NCBI GenBank assembly: GCA_910588205.1
Contig: CAJUQK010000010.1
Coordinates: 1 to 64,000 of the forward strand
Source: an uncultured Eggerthellaceae bacterium
Lineage (GTDB): Bacteria; Actinomycetota; Coriobacteriia; Coriobacteriales; Eggerthellaceae
Direction of reading: 5' to 3'
DNA length: 64,000 nucleotides
Part shown: in pieces, positions 50,701 through 58,321 of the stretch
How the letters are laid out: the number at the start of each line of letters is the position of its first letter
Numbering within the stretch: position 1 is the first letter of the stretch
Notes under the pieces: generated by a model
Databases searched by the model: none
Told to the model about the DNA's origin: nothing
Seen by the model: the letters and a program-made list of their open reading frames with translations, nothing else
Made by a program: the position numbers and the translations under genes

Positions 50701-50759
50701 AAGTAGCAAAGCGACTTCACCATCTCGACTCCCTCTGCGTGGATATCGATCTCCGCCAT
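47718..50759 (-). CDS. molybdopterin oxidoreductase with C-terminal repeats
   Basis: The 1013-residue catalytic subunit has a [4Fe-4S] site (Cys 18, 21, 25, then 52 or 53), LILWGMNPAAS, VVDPRYSETASKADLWLPLRPGSDAALALAI, and the C-terminal cofactor domain with PRGWWFPERDGSADLNNP. The likely Mo ligand is Cys 144 in LLCWIP, which lines up with CW-x-P of the enzyme at 36311 and U-x-G-P of formate dehydrogenase. No Tat signal is seen, so it is placed inside the cell. From about residue 787 comes an unusual extension with two related blocks (816-862 and 907-950), then an Ala/Glu-rich tail of 60 residues. AGGAAGG precedes the ATG. The substrate is unknown; hydratase-, dehydroxylase- and transhydroxylase-type enzymes belong to this family. 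Confidence 0.87.
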   Translation of the reverse strand: MAEIDIHAEGVEMVKSLCYFCHANCGVLAYVKDGDVIKIEGDPDYSSQGGLCCRGTSALLHVNHPARINHALKRVGEKGEGKWEQIPYDQAIQEVADKLNQIKQESGAEYVASAGGTTRTDDWARRRFLNQFGTPNGFHNALLCWIPTFMAETCVAGWSPFETDLGAARSLILWGMNPAASTLGGMHGYTDLQMNGLKIIVVDPRYSETASKADLWLPLRPGSDAALALAILHTLIFEGLYDVEFVTKWCDGFEELMGHMADYSPEWASEITWLEPDQIRNAARMYAMNKPGCIQWGCTWDQNGSTSTTASHALALCRAITGNLDVPGGDGMPGPALNFLTDEEMEANECLPEEMKAKQIGSNKFKLTSWPGYQKISDNAIRKWGKTLPTEWFCEAHGPSVFKAILTGDPYKVRALICNATNPVNSYGDAKMVLAALKEVEFLVTVDYWMTPTALFSDYVFPAAGALERPTIITHYGATDSLMAGRRAIQPKYDRHTDMVFWRKLGLACGQDPEMWPWETEEEAYWHIIEGIGLPIESYNDFVDMVRMYYPPLHQVKYEQNGGFWTPSGKVECNSTILRELGYSGMPIYTGMAESELTTPEVAAEYPIVLTTGGGFMPYHHSEHFNMQAIRYLYPDPYFFINPKLAESLGIEQSDWCWIETRRGRIKMRASVEPIVDPRVVMCPRGWWFPERDGSADLNNPFGCLESNVNTLTCVDDPDCDPMGGSWNNRGLMCKVYKCGEVDASFTAEDAQFSIPGNADTPGIHMMPSEMKLCREPIPFEEPQPTREVPEGYVWTWQDDQIYQKGTGFRLDESGWLIDPKDKAYIDAYTGWRYDANQDCLVDVSSGKKYTMDRQEIVEVAGIRTYPGQDAPYEISGQALVWDKEKGYATFEGAKGEGKIFNPDTQWVIGIEDNVYYDQHRGYAYDPNDNCLVDMETGLRYTMNYEQITGNEELPVNEAAIAAEENTDAAAAAETQVEMDAAAAEAAEAGDTALAQELAEASSDPAAADEEVK

Positions 50760-50831
50760 AAACCTTCCTCTCTACTTCTCTAAACCTTCGCGCTTGCACG
50801 CGAATGGACAGGCTTCCCCCTGTACTCCTGG

Positions 50832-50855
50832 ATTATAGCGACTCAGCCGTATAAT
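50832..50855. promoter_or_regulatory. divergent -10 boxes
   Basis: TATAAT on the minus strand at 50837-50832 serves the molybdenum-enzyme operon. TATAAT on the plus strand at 50850-50855 serves the hydrolase gene at 50923. Neither has a good -35. Confidence 0.4.
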
Positions 50856-50922
50856 CGGGAGAGGCACCAAAGCGCGTTTCGTTGAAGACGGCAAGCGGCT
50901 ATGGATATCCCGGGAGGCATCG

Positions 50923-51738
50923 ATGGCAGAGCATCTGTTCACATTCATGGGCACCGCAGCAGGCTGTGGCGTACCCTCTTTCTTCTGCGAATGCCCCGCT
51001 TGCGAGGAGGCTCGGGCAGATCCGAGCCTCGCCCGAGGGGATTGCGGCGTGATGGTGCGCAGGGCGGGGCTGCCCGAAGCCGAAACTCCTACCCTGGTGA
51101 TAGATACGCCCCCCGACGCACGTCACCAGCTGCTGCGCGAAGGTGTGCGCCGTGTGGATGAGGCGCTGTTCACCCATTGCCACTATGACCATATAGGGGG
51201 GTTGGGAGAATACGAGTATCTAGTGGCGCTCGTACGCGGCGGCGAGCCGCTTCCCGTGTTCGCCTCCCCCGCTGCACGGGAAGGCATCCTAGCAGAGTTC
51301 CACTATATGGACTACTGCTTGGGCTTCCATGACCTTGAGCCGTTTGCGGTGCACGAATTCGACGGCGTGCGCTATACGGCGCTGCCCGTCATGCATGCGC
51401 CGGGCACCTATGGCTACCTCATAGAGAGCGCCGATACACGCCTATTCTATGCATCGGACACCGGTCCTCTGCCGCCCGAGACAGCCGATGCCATCCGCGG
51501 CGTGGATATCCTGGCCATGGATGCCACCTTCTGGAAGCGCAACTGGAACCCGGATGCCCATCATTCCATCCAAGAGTGCATCGAAGAGGGGTTGTCGCTG
51601 GATGTGGGCAAGATATACCTCACCCACATGTGCCTGCACTATGATGAGCCCATCACCATGGCCGAGCTGACAGAGTGGCTCAAGCAGTTCGATGGCCGTG
51701 TCGAGCCAGCCATGGACGGTCTCACTATCAGCATCTGA
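50923..51738 (+). CDS. PhnP-like metallo-beta-lactamase-fold phosphodiesterase
   Basis: The 271-residue protein has the start FTFMGTAAGCGVP with a cysteine pair (CECPACEEARADP), as in PhnP and PqqB, where the cysteines hold a structural zinc. The active site is THCHYDHIGGL, His in PVMHAPGTYGYLI, SDTGP and a late His in LTHMCLHYDEP. Members cleave cyclic phosphodiesters or act in cofactor synthesis. GGGAGG lies 6 bases above the ATG. It stands alone, divergent from the molybdenum operon. The substrate cannot be named. Confidence 0.88.
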   Translation: MAEHLFTFMGTAAGCGVPSFFCECPACEEARADPSLARGDCGVMVRRAGLPEAETPTLVIDTPPDARHQLLREGVRRVDEALFTHCHYDHIGGLGEYEYLVALVRGGEPLPVFASPAAREGILAEFHYMDYCLGFHDLEPFAVHEFDGVRYTALPVMHAPGTYGYLIESADTRLFYASDTGPLPPETADAIRGVDILAMDATFWKRNWNPDAHHSIQECIEEGLSLDVGKIYLTHMCLHYDEPITMAELTEWLKQFDGRVEPAMDGLTISI

Positions 51739-51765
51739 TCAGGTCGATCCCGCAGGCGCTCCAAC

Positions 51766-51912
51766 ATGTGCAACCAAGGGGACCTCTGTGGGCGTGCTGA
51801 CGAAGCGCGCTATACCCCGGAGGGCACCCCCCTCCCACCTGAGGTGCGCTTCGCCTTCGACATCAGCGCAGCTACGGACAACCTTTCCTGTCGGGAGCGC
51901 AGCGATGGGTGA
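51766..51912 (+). CDS. possible 48-residue protein or gene remnant
   Basis: The 194-base gap after the PhnP-like gene holds an ORF of 48 codons starting MCNQGDLCGRADEARYTPEG and going on to a PPEVRFAFDIS piece. The composition looks coding and the codons fit the neighbours. No convincing ribosome site is seen and no family is recognised. It may be the end of a lost gene. Confidence 0.25.
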   Translation: MCNQGDLCGRADEARYTPEGTPLPPEVRFAFDISAATDNLSCRERSDG

Positions 51913-51932
51913 TCTGGGATGTACGTGCGGTC

Positions 51933-53924
51933 TCAGATGTCCAAAGCGGCGTGGTAGGCCTCGTAGATAGCGAACGTGATGTTGGCTGGACGCAAGGCAT
52001 CTCCCACCACGCGTACGAAGGGGGCTCCGTCTCGCAGAGCATCAACGGCTTCGCTGCGGCTGCGGCGCCCGATGGCAGCCACCACCGATGATCCGATACC
52101 GCCAACAGTACGCTCGCTCCCATCTGCAAGGCTCACCTTCACGCCATTCAAGGTTACCGCTTCGGCCCGAGCATCCGTCAACACCTCCACCCCTGCCTCT
52201 TCAAGCTGGGATAGGAGGATGGGTCTGTGACGGATGTTCGCATCCGGTGCCAGCTCCGGCCCCATCTCGATCAGATGGGCGTTCCTGCCCTGCTGGGCCA
52301 TGAGCAACGCGCATTCGCAACCGGTGAGGCCACCCCCGATGATCACAACATCATCACCTGGGTCAGCGTCCTCTAGATACAGCTCATCGATGGATATCAC
52401 CCATGCGCCCTCTGCTACGGGCATGGGCAGCTCGAGCTCATCAGAGCCTACTGCGATGATGAGGGCATCGGGCTTGAACGCATCGCAGAAGGCAGCGTCA
52501 ACAGCTCGGTTCAGGCAGATATGCACGCCTGCCTCTTCGCACAGGCGCTCATAGGTGCACGCCAGATCATACATGTCATGCTTGAAGGGCAGCGCTTCTT
52601 CGGTGTTCAAGATGCCGCCCAGACGCTCCCCTGCTTCACAGAGGGTCACATCATGACCACGCAGAGCAGCGGTATGAGCCGCCTTCATGCCCGCGATGCC
52701 CCCGCCTGCCACCAACACGCGCTTCCTGTGGAGGGCGACCTCGGCTATCAGGTTCTGTTGGGGCTGCACGACCGAGCGCACCTCCAACCCTTCGAGCTCA
52801 CGTCCGATGAGCGGGTTCACCGCGCAGCGTCGCGTTTGAGTGACCGGACGCTCAGCCATGCAGGTGAAGCAGCGCACGCACTTCACCACATCGTCTCCCC
52901 TATTCGCCATGACCTTGTTCGGCAGCTCCGGATCAGCCAGGAGCCCTCGAGCCATGGCGACGATATCCGCCTTGCCAGAGGCGATGATGGATTCCATCTG
53001 AGCTGGATCGGATAGGCCACCGATGGCGGCCACCGGAACGCCCACGCATTGCTTGACCTGCGCAGCAAGATGCACGTTGCAGCCATGCTCGCGGAACATG
53101 GACGGGTGGGTGATGGAGAAGCCGAACTGGTAGGACCCGGCGGACACATGGATGATATCCACCAGGTCCTCTAGGGCCTGGGCGATACGGCAGCCCTCTT
53201 CGATATCGTAACCGCCTGGGAAGAGCTCGGAGCCGCTCATGCGCAGCTCTATAGGGAAGCGCGGACCCACAGCCTTGCGCACAGCGCCCAGCACCTCGCG
53301 AGCCAGGCGCAGGCGCCCCTCAAGGGATGCGCCATAGCCGTCAGTGCGCTTGTTGAAATAAGGTGAGAGGAATTGATTGATCAGCCATCCGTGGCCTGCG
53401 TGCACCATGCACATCTGGAACCCAGCCCGCTTCGCCAAGGCAGCGGCGTTGCCATAGGCTTCCACGATGTCTGAGATCTGCTCCTCAGCGAGCGCGCGCA
53501 CCGGCAATCCGTCCGGACGCACGCCGTCGCTCGGCCCCCATTGGCAGAGCTCCCCCTTCGCCTTCTTGTCCACCATGTAGGTGCCCGCATACTGCCCAGA
53601 ATGGGACAGCTCGATGGAAGCCACGGCCCCATGGCGCTTGATGGCATCGGCGACATAGGCGAAGGCGCCGAGCTGTCCCGGGGTGGATAATGACAAGTGG
53701 AGCATCTGCGATTCGTCAGTCTCGGGATGCACCACCAGTTCGCTCACCGTGACCGAAGCGGCCCCGCCTTTCGCCCGGGCTTCATAGAAGCCGAGGGTCC
53801 GTGGCCCAGGAGTGCCATCAGCGAGGATATCCGTAGCGCCCATGGGCGCTGAGGCCATGCGATTGCGCAGGGTCAGGTTCCCGATCTTGATAGGCTTGCA
53901 CAGGTTCGGATAGTCGCGATCCAT
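51933..53924 (-). CDS. Old Yellow Enzyme / 2,4-dienoyl-CoA-reductase-type flavoprotein
   Basis: The 663-residue protein has an FMN barrel (CKPIKIGNLTLRNRM, QLSHSGQYAG-like SIELSHSGQYAG, HAGHGWLINQFLSPYFNKRTD, MARGLLADPELP) and a [4Fe-4S] site (CVRCFTC then RRCAVNP). The second half is a FAD/NAD(P)H unit with VLVAGGGIAGMKAAHTAALRG and VVIIGGGLTGCECALLMAQ. Relatives reduce enoates, enoyl-CoA, N-oxides or steroids in gut anaerobes. I chose the ATG at 53924 as GGAGG sits 4 bases above it; the frame is open 72 codons further, to 54140, without a family match. Confidence 0.9.
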   Translation of the reverse strand: MDRDYPNLCKPIKIGNLTLRNRMASAPMGATDILADGTPGPRTLGFYEARAKGGAASVTVSELVVHPETDESQMLHLSLSTPGQLGAFAYVADAIKRHGAVASIELSHSGQYAGTYMVDKKAKGELCQWGPSDGVRPDGLPVRALAEEQISDIVEAYGNAAALAKRAGFQMCMVHAGHGWLINQFLSPYFNKRTDGYGASLEGRLRLAREVLGAVRKAVGPRFPIELRMSGSELFPGGYDIEEGCRIAQALEDLVDIIHVSAGSYQFGFSITHPSMFREHGCNVHLAAQVKQCVGVPVAAIGGLSDPAQMESIIASGKADIVAMARGLLADPELPNKVMANRGDDVVKCVRCFTCMAERPVTQTRRCAVNPLIGRELEGLEVRSVVQPQQNLIAEVALHRKRVLVAGGGIAGMKAAHTAALRGHDVTLCEAGERLGGILNTEEALPFKHDMYDLACTYERLCEEAGVHICLNRAVDAAFCDAFKPDALIIAVGSDELELPMPVAEGAWVISIDELYLEDADPGDDVVIIGGGLTGCECALLMAQQGRNAHLIEMGPELAPDANIRHRPILLSQLEEAGVEVLTDARAEAVTLNGVKVSLADGSERTVGGIGSSVVAAIGRRSRSEAVDALRDGAPFVRVVGDALRPANITFAIYEAYHAALDI

Positions 53925-54206
53925 GACGCCTCCAATCAGGTTGGCAGTGTATGGGAAGCTTACTCCGCTGGCCGTGCGAGCGCAACCGCGAAGATCGGTA
54001 GGATACAAGTGCTCATCCTTGAACAGAGATGCGAGGCTGTGCATGATGGCCGGGTGACCATCGAACTCTTCCGCATCGGACACCGTCGTGATGTCTACCG
54101 ACGGCTCTAATACTCGCTCACTCCTCCTCTCGTCACGCATCGCAGGATATGATCCCGCTGCCTAAAACCGGATCGGACCCTCTTCAAGCCCCTGACAAGA
54201 CAGCCC

Positions 54207-54300
54207 GGGCTGACCACGGCCGGTCCCCACAAGAGAACGCAACAAGCTCCTGCGTAGGGGTCGATCATGATCGACCCAGGGCCGAACGCGTTCGGCCCCC
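54207..54300. repeat. cluster of three palindromes before copy B
   Basis: Three palindromes lie in a row: GGGCTGACC with GGCCGGTCCCC (54207-54228), a perfect 20-bp one beginning GGGTCGATCA (54258-54277), and a perfect 20-bp one beginning GGGCCGAACG (54279-54298). They are the start of copy B of the large element. The 780-base gap 53925-54704 otherwise holds only the repeat copy and the pheT terminator; nothing else was found in 53925-54206. Confidence 0.75.
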
Positions 54301-54621
54301 ACGAGTCCAGGATGATACCCTTCGCGCGAAGCGCGATGACGCGGCGATGAGCCGCCCGCGGTGGTGATGCGGACCCGGAGGGTCCCATCAGCAGTGCGGT
54401 GAGGATTTTTTTGTTTATGCAGAAGACAGCCCTTCCCCGTGAGGGGTTGAGGCCGATTCCGCAGGCCGAGAAAAGCGTGATATAAGCGAAGCATCACGTC
54501 TTTTCGAAGGGCGATTCGTGGCTTACCATCGTTGTAAGCCACGAACCATGGGTGTCAAGGCCTATGAGCGAAGCGTGCCTTGACACCCGTGACGCCTAAG
54601 GCCGAATGCCCCTTGCGGGGA
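54258..54621. repeat. structured multi-hairpin repeat, copy B
   Basis: Second copy of the element at 5272-5612, same orientation, about 49 kb away. 54413-54621 is identical to 5404-5612; 54321-54412 matches 5314-5403 with a few changes and one extra base each in a hairpin loop and in the T run. All stems of copy A are kept; the stem GCGGC/GCCGC keeps its arms while the loop differs. It lies between the flavoprotein start and the pheT end. Confidence 0.85.
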
Positions 54622-54640
54622 GGGCATCCATTCCAGACGC

Positions 54641-54667
54641 AAAAGGGGCCGACCACGGTCGGCCCCT
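54641..54667 (-). terminator. terminator of pheT built from a REP-like palindrome
   Basis: AGGGGCCGACC (54644-54654) pairs with GGTCGGCCCCT (54657-54667). On the minus strand TTTT follows the stem, 38 bases past the pheT stop. The same palindrome serves as repeat elsewhere. Confidence 0.7.
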
Positions 54668-54704
54668 AAGGATTCGGAATGATGGTTCTGCAGAGCGTGT
54701 GAAC

Positions 54705-57164
54705 TTAGGAACGCACTTCGGCGCCGGTGGCACCTTGAACCTTCTTCACCAGCTTCTCGTGAGCCTTGTCCACTTCCTCTGAAGTGAGCGTACGCTCTGG
54801 TGCACGATAGGTCAGGCGATAGGCCATGGACTTCTTGCCAGCTCCCACGCGCTCGTCATCTCGGTACACATCGAACAGGCGCACGCTTTCCAAGAACTTG
54901 CCTCCTGCGGAGCTCATGACCTGGCCCATCTTCTCAGCGGTCACCGCTTCATCCACTACGAAGGCTTGATCCACTTCCACCGCAGGGAAGGTTGGCACAT
55001 CTACATAGTCGCGAGCCGGGCGATACGCCTTTTCCAGAGCCTTCATGTCCAGTTCGAAGGCCACCACGGGGGCTTCAGCGTCGAAGGCAGCCGTTACGAG
55101 GGGATGGACCTCCCCCACCCAACCGATGACCGTGCCACCAGAGAGCATGGCCGCAGCTCTGCCAGGTTGAAGCTGAGGAGCTTCTTCAGCGGTGAGCTCT
55201 TTGAAGCGCACCTTCGGCAATGCCAATTCGCGAGCCACGTTCTCCACGATGCCCTTGCCATCGAAGAAATCGAAGGGTGCGCGCTTCTCGTTCCACCCAT
55301 CTTCGCCCATGGCACCGGCAAGAACACCCACGACCTTCGTGCGCTCCTTGGGCTTCTTCCGGCCCTCAGCCGTAGAGAAGACCGTGCCGATCTCATAGAG
55401 CTGGATGTTCTTCGTACCATGATGCTGGTTATAAGCCACAGACCGCAGCAACCCCGGCAGGATGGTCTGACGCATGACAGATTGATCCGCATTAAGCGGA
55501 TTGAGCAGCTCTACGGCTTGTCCTAGATCAAGCCCCTCCATGCCGAGCGCCTGAACATCTCCGGGCTCTGCAAAGGAATAGGTCATGGTCTCGTTCATAC
55601 CGCTGGCCCGCAGGGTGTCATTCACGATACCGCGGACGATCTCGGACTGCTCGCGCACGCCAACGCGGTCAGGAGACGCAGGCAGTGTGGAGGGAATGCG
55701 ATCCATACCCCAGAGGCGCACTACTTCCTCGTAGAGGTCTATCTCCCGCTCGAGGTCAGGACGGAAGGTGGGTGCCACCACATCCAATACGACAGGATCG
55801 GAAGTGGAATGCACCTCGCAACCTAAGCGCACCAAGACATCCACCACGAACTCAGCAGGGATGTCAGCACCCATCATGGCGTTGAACCGCTGAAGGCGGA
55901 AGCGAAGCGGGATGGGCTCTGATCTGACAGGATAGAGATCAACGATGCCCGGGCGGACGGTGCCACCGCAAACCTCAGCCATGAGAGCCGCAGCCGCAGC
56001 GGAGATATCAGCGATGTGCACATCATCCACACCACGTTCATAGCGCATGGATGCCTCAGAGATGAGCCCTAGGTTACGGCTGGTGCGCGAGGTGTGAGCT
56101 CGGCTGAACGTAGCCGTTTCCAGCAGGATGGTGGTGGTGTGATCCTCTACCTCAGAATGGAGACCGCCCATGACCCCCGCCAAGGCTACAGCCGAGGCAG
56201 GCGTGGCGATGACGGTCATGTCAGAGGTCAGCACGCGGTCAGTGCCATCGAGGGTGGTGAACTCCTCCCCCTCTTCGGCCGGGCGCACGATGACCTTCAC
56301 TGTGCCATCTTCACCCATCAGCGTGTCGTAATCAAAGGCGTGCAGCGGCTGGCCATAGAGGAACATGATGTAATTGGTGATGTCTACCACATTGTTGATG
56401 GAACGCGCACCTGCTGCCACGACTCGCTCAGCCAGCCAATCCGGAGAGGGCCCCACTTTCACGCCTTCGATGACGCGGGCGGTATAGCGCTGACAGCGGT
56501 CAGGATCCGTGATCTCAAGCTGAACGGAATCAGTCACAGGGGCTCCCGCAGTGACCACATCCAGCTTCGCCTTATCTTCCGCCAGCGGGAACGTCACAGG
56601 TGAGCGATACATTGCGCCGATCTCCCGGGCGAGCCCGGTCACGGACAGGCAATCAGGCCTGTTCGGAGTGATCTCCAGATCGAGCACCGTATCACCCGCG
56701 CCCAGGTATTCCATGAAGGCCATGCCCGTGGGTGCATCCTCAGGCAACACCCAGATGCCGTCATGGTCATTCCCCTGGCCCAACTCGCGTCGTGAGCAGC
56801 ACATGCCGCAGCTGACCACCCCGCGCAGCTTGCTCTTCTTGATCTTGAAGCCACCGTCTTCGCTGGGCAGTACCGTACCCACTGTAGCCACCGGCACCTT
56901 GATGTCAGCAGCGATGTTCGGAGCCCCGCAGACGATCTGCACGGGTTCCGCTTCTCCTACATCCACCGTGACTACGTGCATATGGTCAGAGTCAGGATGC
57001 TCATCGCAGGTGAGCACATGGCCCACGACCACGCCTTCCAAGGCGCTCCCGAGCTTCTCCACGCCTTCAACGCCGGTACCCGTCAGGTCGAGCCGGTCGC
57101 AGAAGGCTTGGGTATCCTCCGGCACGGCAACGTAATCGCTTACCCATTTGAGTGAAAGTCTCAT
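54705..57164 (-). CDS. pheT: phenylalanyl-tRNA synthetase beta subunit
   Basis: This 819-residue subunit forms the alpha2-beta2 enzyme with PheS. It has the tRNA-binding domain (about 40-155, with VVGHVLTCDEHPDSDHMHVVTVDVG), the B3/B4 editing region, the B5 domain, the catalytic-like module with MRQTILPGLLRSVAYNQHHG, and a C-terminal FDX-ACB domain (FPAVEVDQAFVVDE). Length is typical. It follows pheS by 12 bases. Confidence 0.96.
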   Translation of the reverse strand: MRLSLKWVSDYVAVPEDTQAFCDRLDLTGTGVEGVEKLGSALEGVVVGHVLTCDEHPDSDHMHVVTVDVGEAEPVQIVCGAPNIAADIKVPVATVGTVLPSEDGGFKIKKSKLRGVVSCGMCCSRRELGQGNDHDGIWVLPEDAPTGMAFMEYLGAGDTVLDLEITPNRPDCLSVTGLAREIGAMYRSPVTFPLAEDKAKLDVVTAGAPVTDSVQLEITDPDRCQRYTARVIEGVKVGPSPDWLAERVVAAGARSINNVVDITNYIMFLYGQPLHAFDYDTLMGEDGTVKVIVRPAEEGEEFTTLDGTDRVLTSDMTVIATPASAVALAGVMGGLHSEVEDHTTTILLETATFSRAHTSRTSRNLGLISEASMRYERGVDDVHIADISAAAAALMAEVCGGTVRPGIVDLYPVRSEPIPLRFRLQRFNAMMGADIPAEFVVDVLVRLGCEVHSTSDPVVLDVVAPTFRPDLEREIDLYEEVVRLWGMDRIPSTLPASPDRVGVREQSEIVRGIVNDTLRASGMNETMTYSFAEPGDVQALGMEGLDLGQAVELLNPLNADQSVMRQTILPGLLRSVAYNQHHGTKNIQLYEIGTVFSTAEGRKKPKERTKVVGVLAGAMGEDGWNEKRAPFDFFDGKGIVENVARELALPKVRFKELTAEEAPQLQPGRAAAMLSGGTVIGWVGEVHPLVTAAFDAEAPVVAFELDMKALEKAYRPARDYVDVPTFPAVEVDQAFVVDEAVTAEKMGQVMSSAGGKFLESVRLFDVYRDDERVGAGKKSMAYRLTYRAPERTLTSEEVDKAHEKLVKKVQGATGAEVRS

Positions 57165-57176
57165 CTTCTTCTCTTC

Positions 57177-58238
57177 CTAGAATTGTCTCAAGAACCGCAT
57201 GTCCCCCTCAAGGAGCATGCGCAGGTCAGGGACGTCGTACTTCAAACAGGCAAGGCGCTCCACGCCCATGCCGAAGGCGAATCCGGAATAGACCTCAGGG
57301 TCTATGCCGCTCATCTGGAGCACGTTCGGATCGACCATCCCGCAGCCAAGGATCTCAAGCCAGCCGGTGCCTTTGCACATGCGACAACCCTCACCATGAC
57401 AGATGCCGCAGCTCACATCCACTTCCGCCGAAGGTTCGGTGAAGGGGAAGTAGTGAGCACGGAAGCGGGTGCGACGCTCGGGTCCGAAGATGGCCTTGCA
57501 GACGAATTCAAGGGTGCCCTTCAAGTCTCCGAAGGTGATGCCCTTATCCACCACCAAGCCTTCTATCTGATGGAACTGGGGAAGGTGACTGGGATCAGCA
57601 ACGTCACGACGGTAGACCTTGCCCGGCACGATAACATAGATGGGCAGAGGCCTATCTTCCATGGCATGCACCTGAGCACCAGAGGTCTGGGTGCGGAGGA
57701 GCACATCCGACTCTCCCTTCACCGCACTGTCGTCACCGGAAAGATCCTTCACATAGAAGGTATCTTGCATAGAGCGGCTCGGGTGATCAGGAGGAGCGTT
57801 CAGGGCCTCGAAGTTGTAGTAGTCCGTTTCCACTTCCGGGCCTTCGATGACGGAATACCCCAACCCCAAGAAGATCTGGGACACCTCATCGATCATGGCG
57901 TTGATGAGGTGTCGCGTACCTATCTGCTGGGCCCGGCCTGGCAAGGTGACGTCCACCGCATCAGAGGCGATGGAGGCAGCCAGCTCTTGGGCCGCAAGCT
58001 GCGCTTTCGCAGTGTCCAGTGCCCCTTCTACCGCTTCGCGCGTCTCATTGACGGCACGACCCACCTCAGCCTTCTGTTCCTTCGGCACGCTCCCCATGGA
58101 GCGCAGATAGGCAGTGAGGGTGCCGGACTTGCCAAGAGTGGCAACCCGGATATCTTCCAGAGCAGACGTATCCTGGGCCTTCGCAATGGCATCCAGCACG
58201 TCGCTTCTCAAAGAGTCGAGCTCTTCGATGATGGTCAT
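57177..58238 (-). CDS. pheS: phenylalanyl-tRNA synthetase alpha subunit
   Basis: The 353-residue catalytic subunit has an N-terminal coiled coil and the class II motifs: TDYYNFEALNAPPDHPSR, LLRTQTSGAQVH, RFRAHYFPFTEPSAEVDV and GCGMVDPNVL, ending GMGVERLACLKYDVPDLR. GAAGGGAAG precedes the ATG. A TATAAT lies 36 bases above, giving a short leader; no T-box can fit. Confidence 0.96.
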   Translation of the reverse strand: MTIIEELDSLRSDVLDAIAKAQDTSALEDIRVATLGKSGTLTAYLRSMGSVPKEQKAEVGRAVNETREAVEGALDTAKAQLAAQELAASIASDAVDVTLPGRAQQIGTRHLINAMIDEVSQIFLGLGYSVIEGPEVETDYYNFEALNAPPDHPSRSMQDTFYVKDLSGDDSAVKGESDVLLRTQTSGAQVHAMEDRPLPIYVIVPGKVYRRDVADPSHLPQFHQIEGLVVDKGITFGDLKGTLEFVCKAIFGPERRTRFRAHYFPFTEPSAEVDVSCGICHGEGCRMCKGTGWLEILGCGMVDPNVLQMSGIDPEVYSGFAFGMGVERLACLKYDVPDLRMLLEGDMRFLRQF

Positions 58239-58273
58239 CTATCTTCCCTTCTCATGCTCAAAGACACGTTGGG

Positions 58274-58279
58274 ATTATA
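58274..58279 (-). promoter_or_regulatory. -10 box for pheST
   Basis: On the minus strand TATAAT stands 36 bases before the pheS ATG. The -35 is not clear. Confidence 0.4.
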
Positions 58280-58321
58280 AGCGTCTTGGAGGTGACTGAG
58301 GAGGGATTCACTCGCGCAGGA

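Noticed and set aside
53925..54140. N-terminal extension of the Old Yellow Enzyme-type gene
   Set aside because: The frame is open, but GGAGG stands before the ATG at 53924 and the family starts there; the added 72 codons have no match.
57183..58280. A 365-codon plus-strand ORF opposite pheS
   Set aside because: pheS is certain on the other strand.
58239..58321. T-box leader before pheS
   Set aside because: The -10 box is 36 bases from the ATG, far too short for a T-box.
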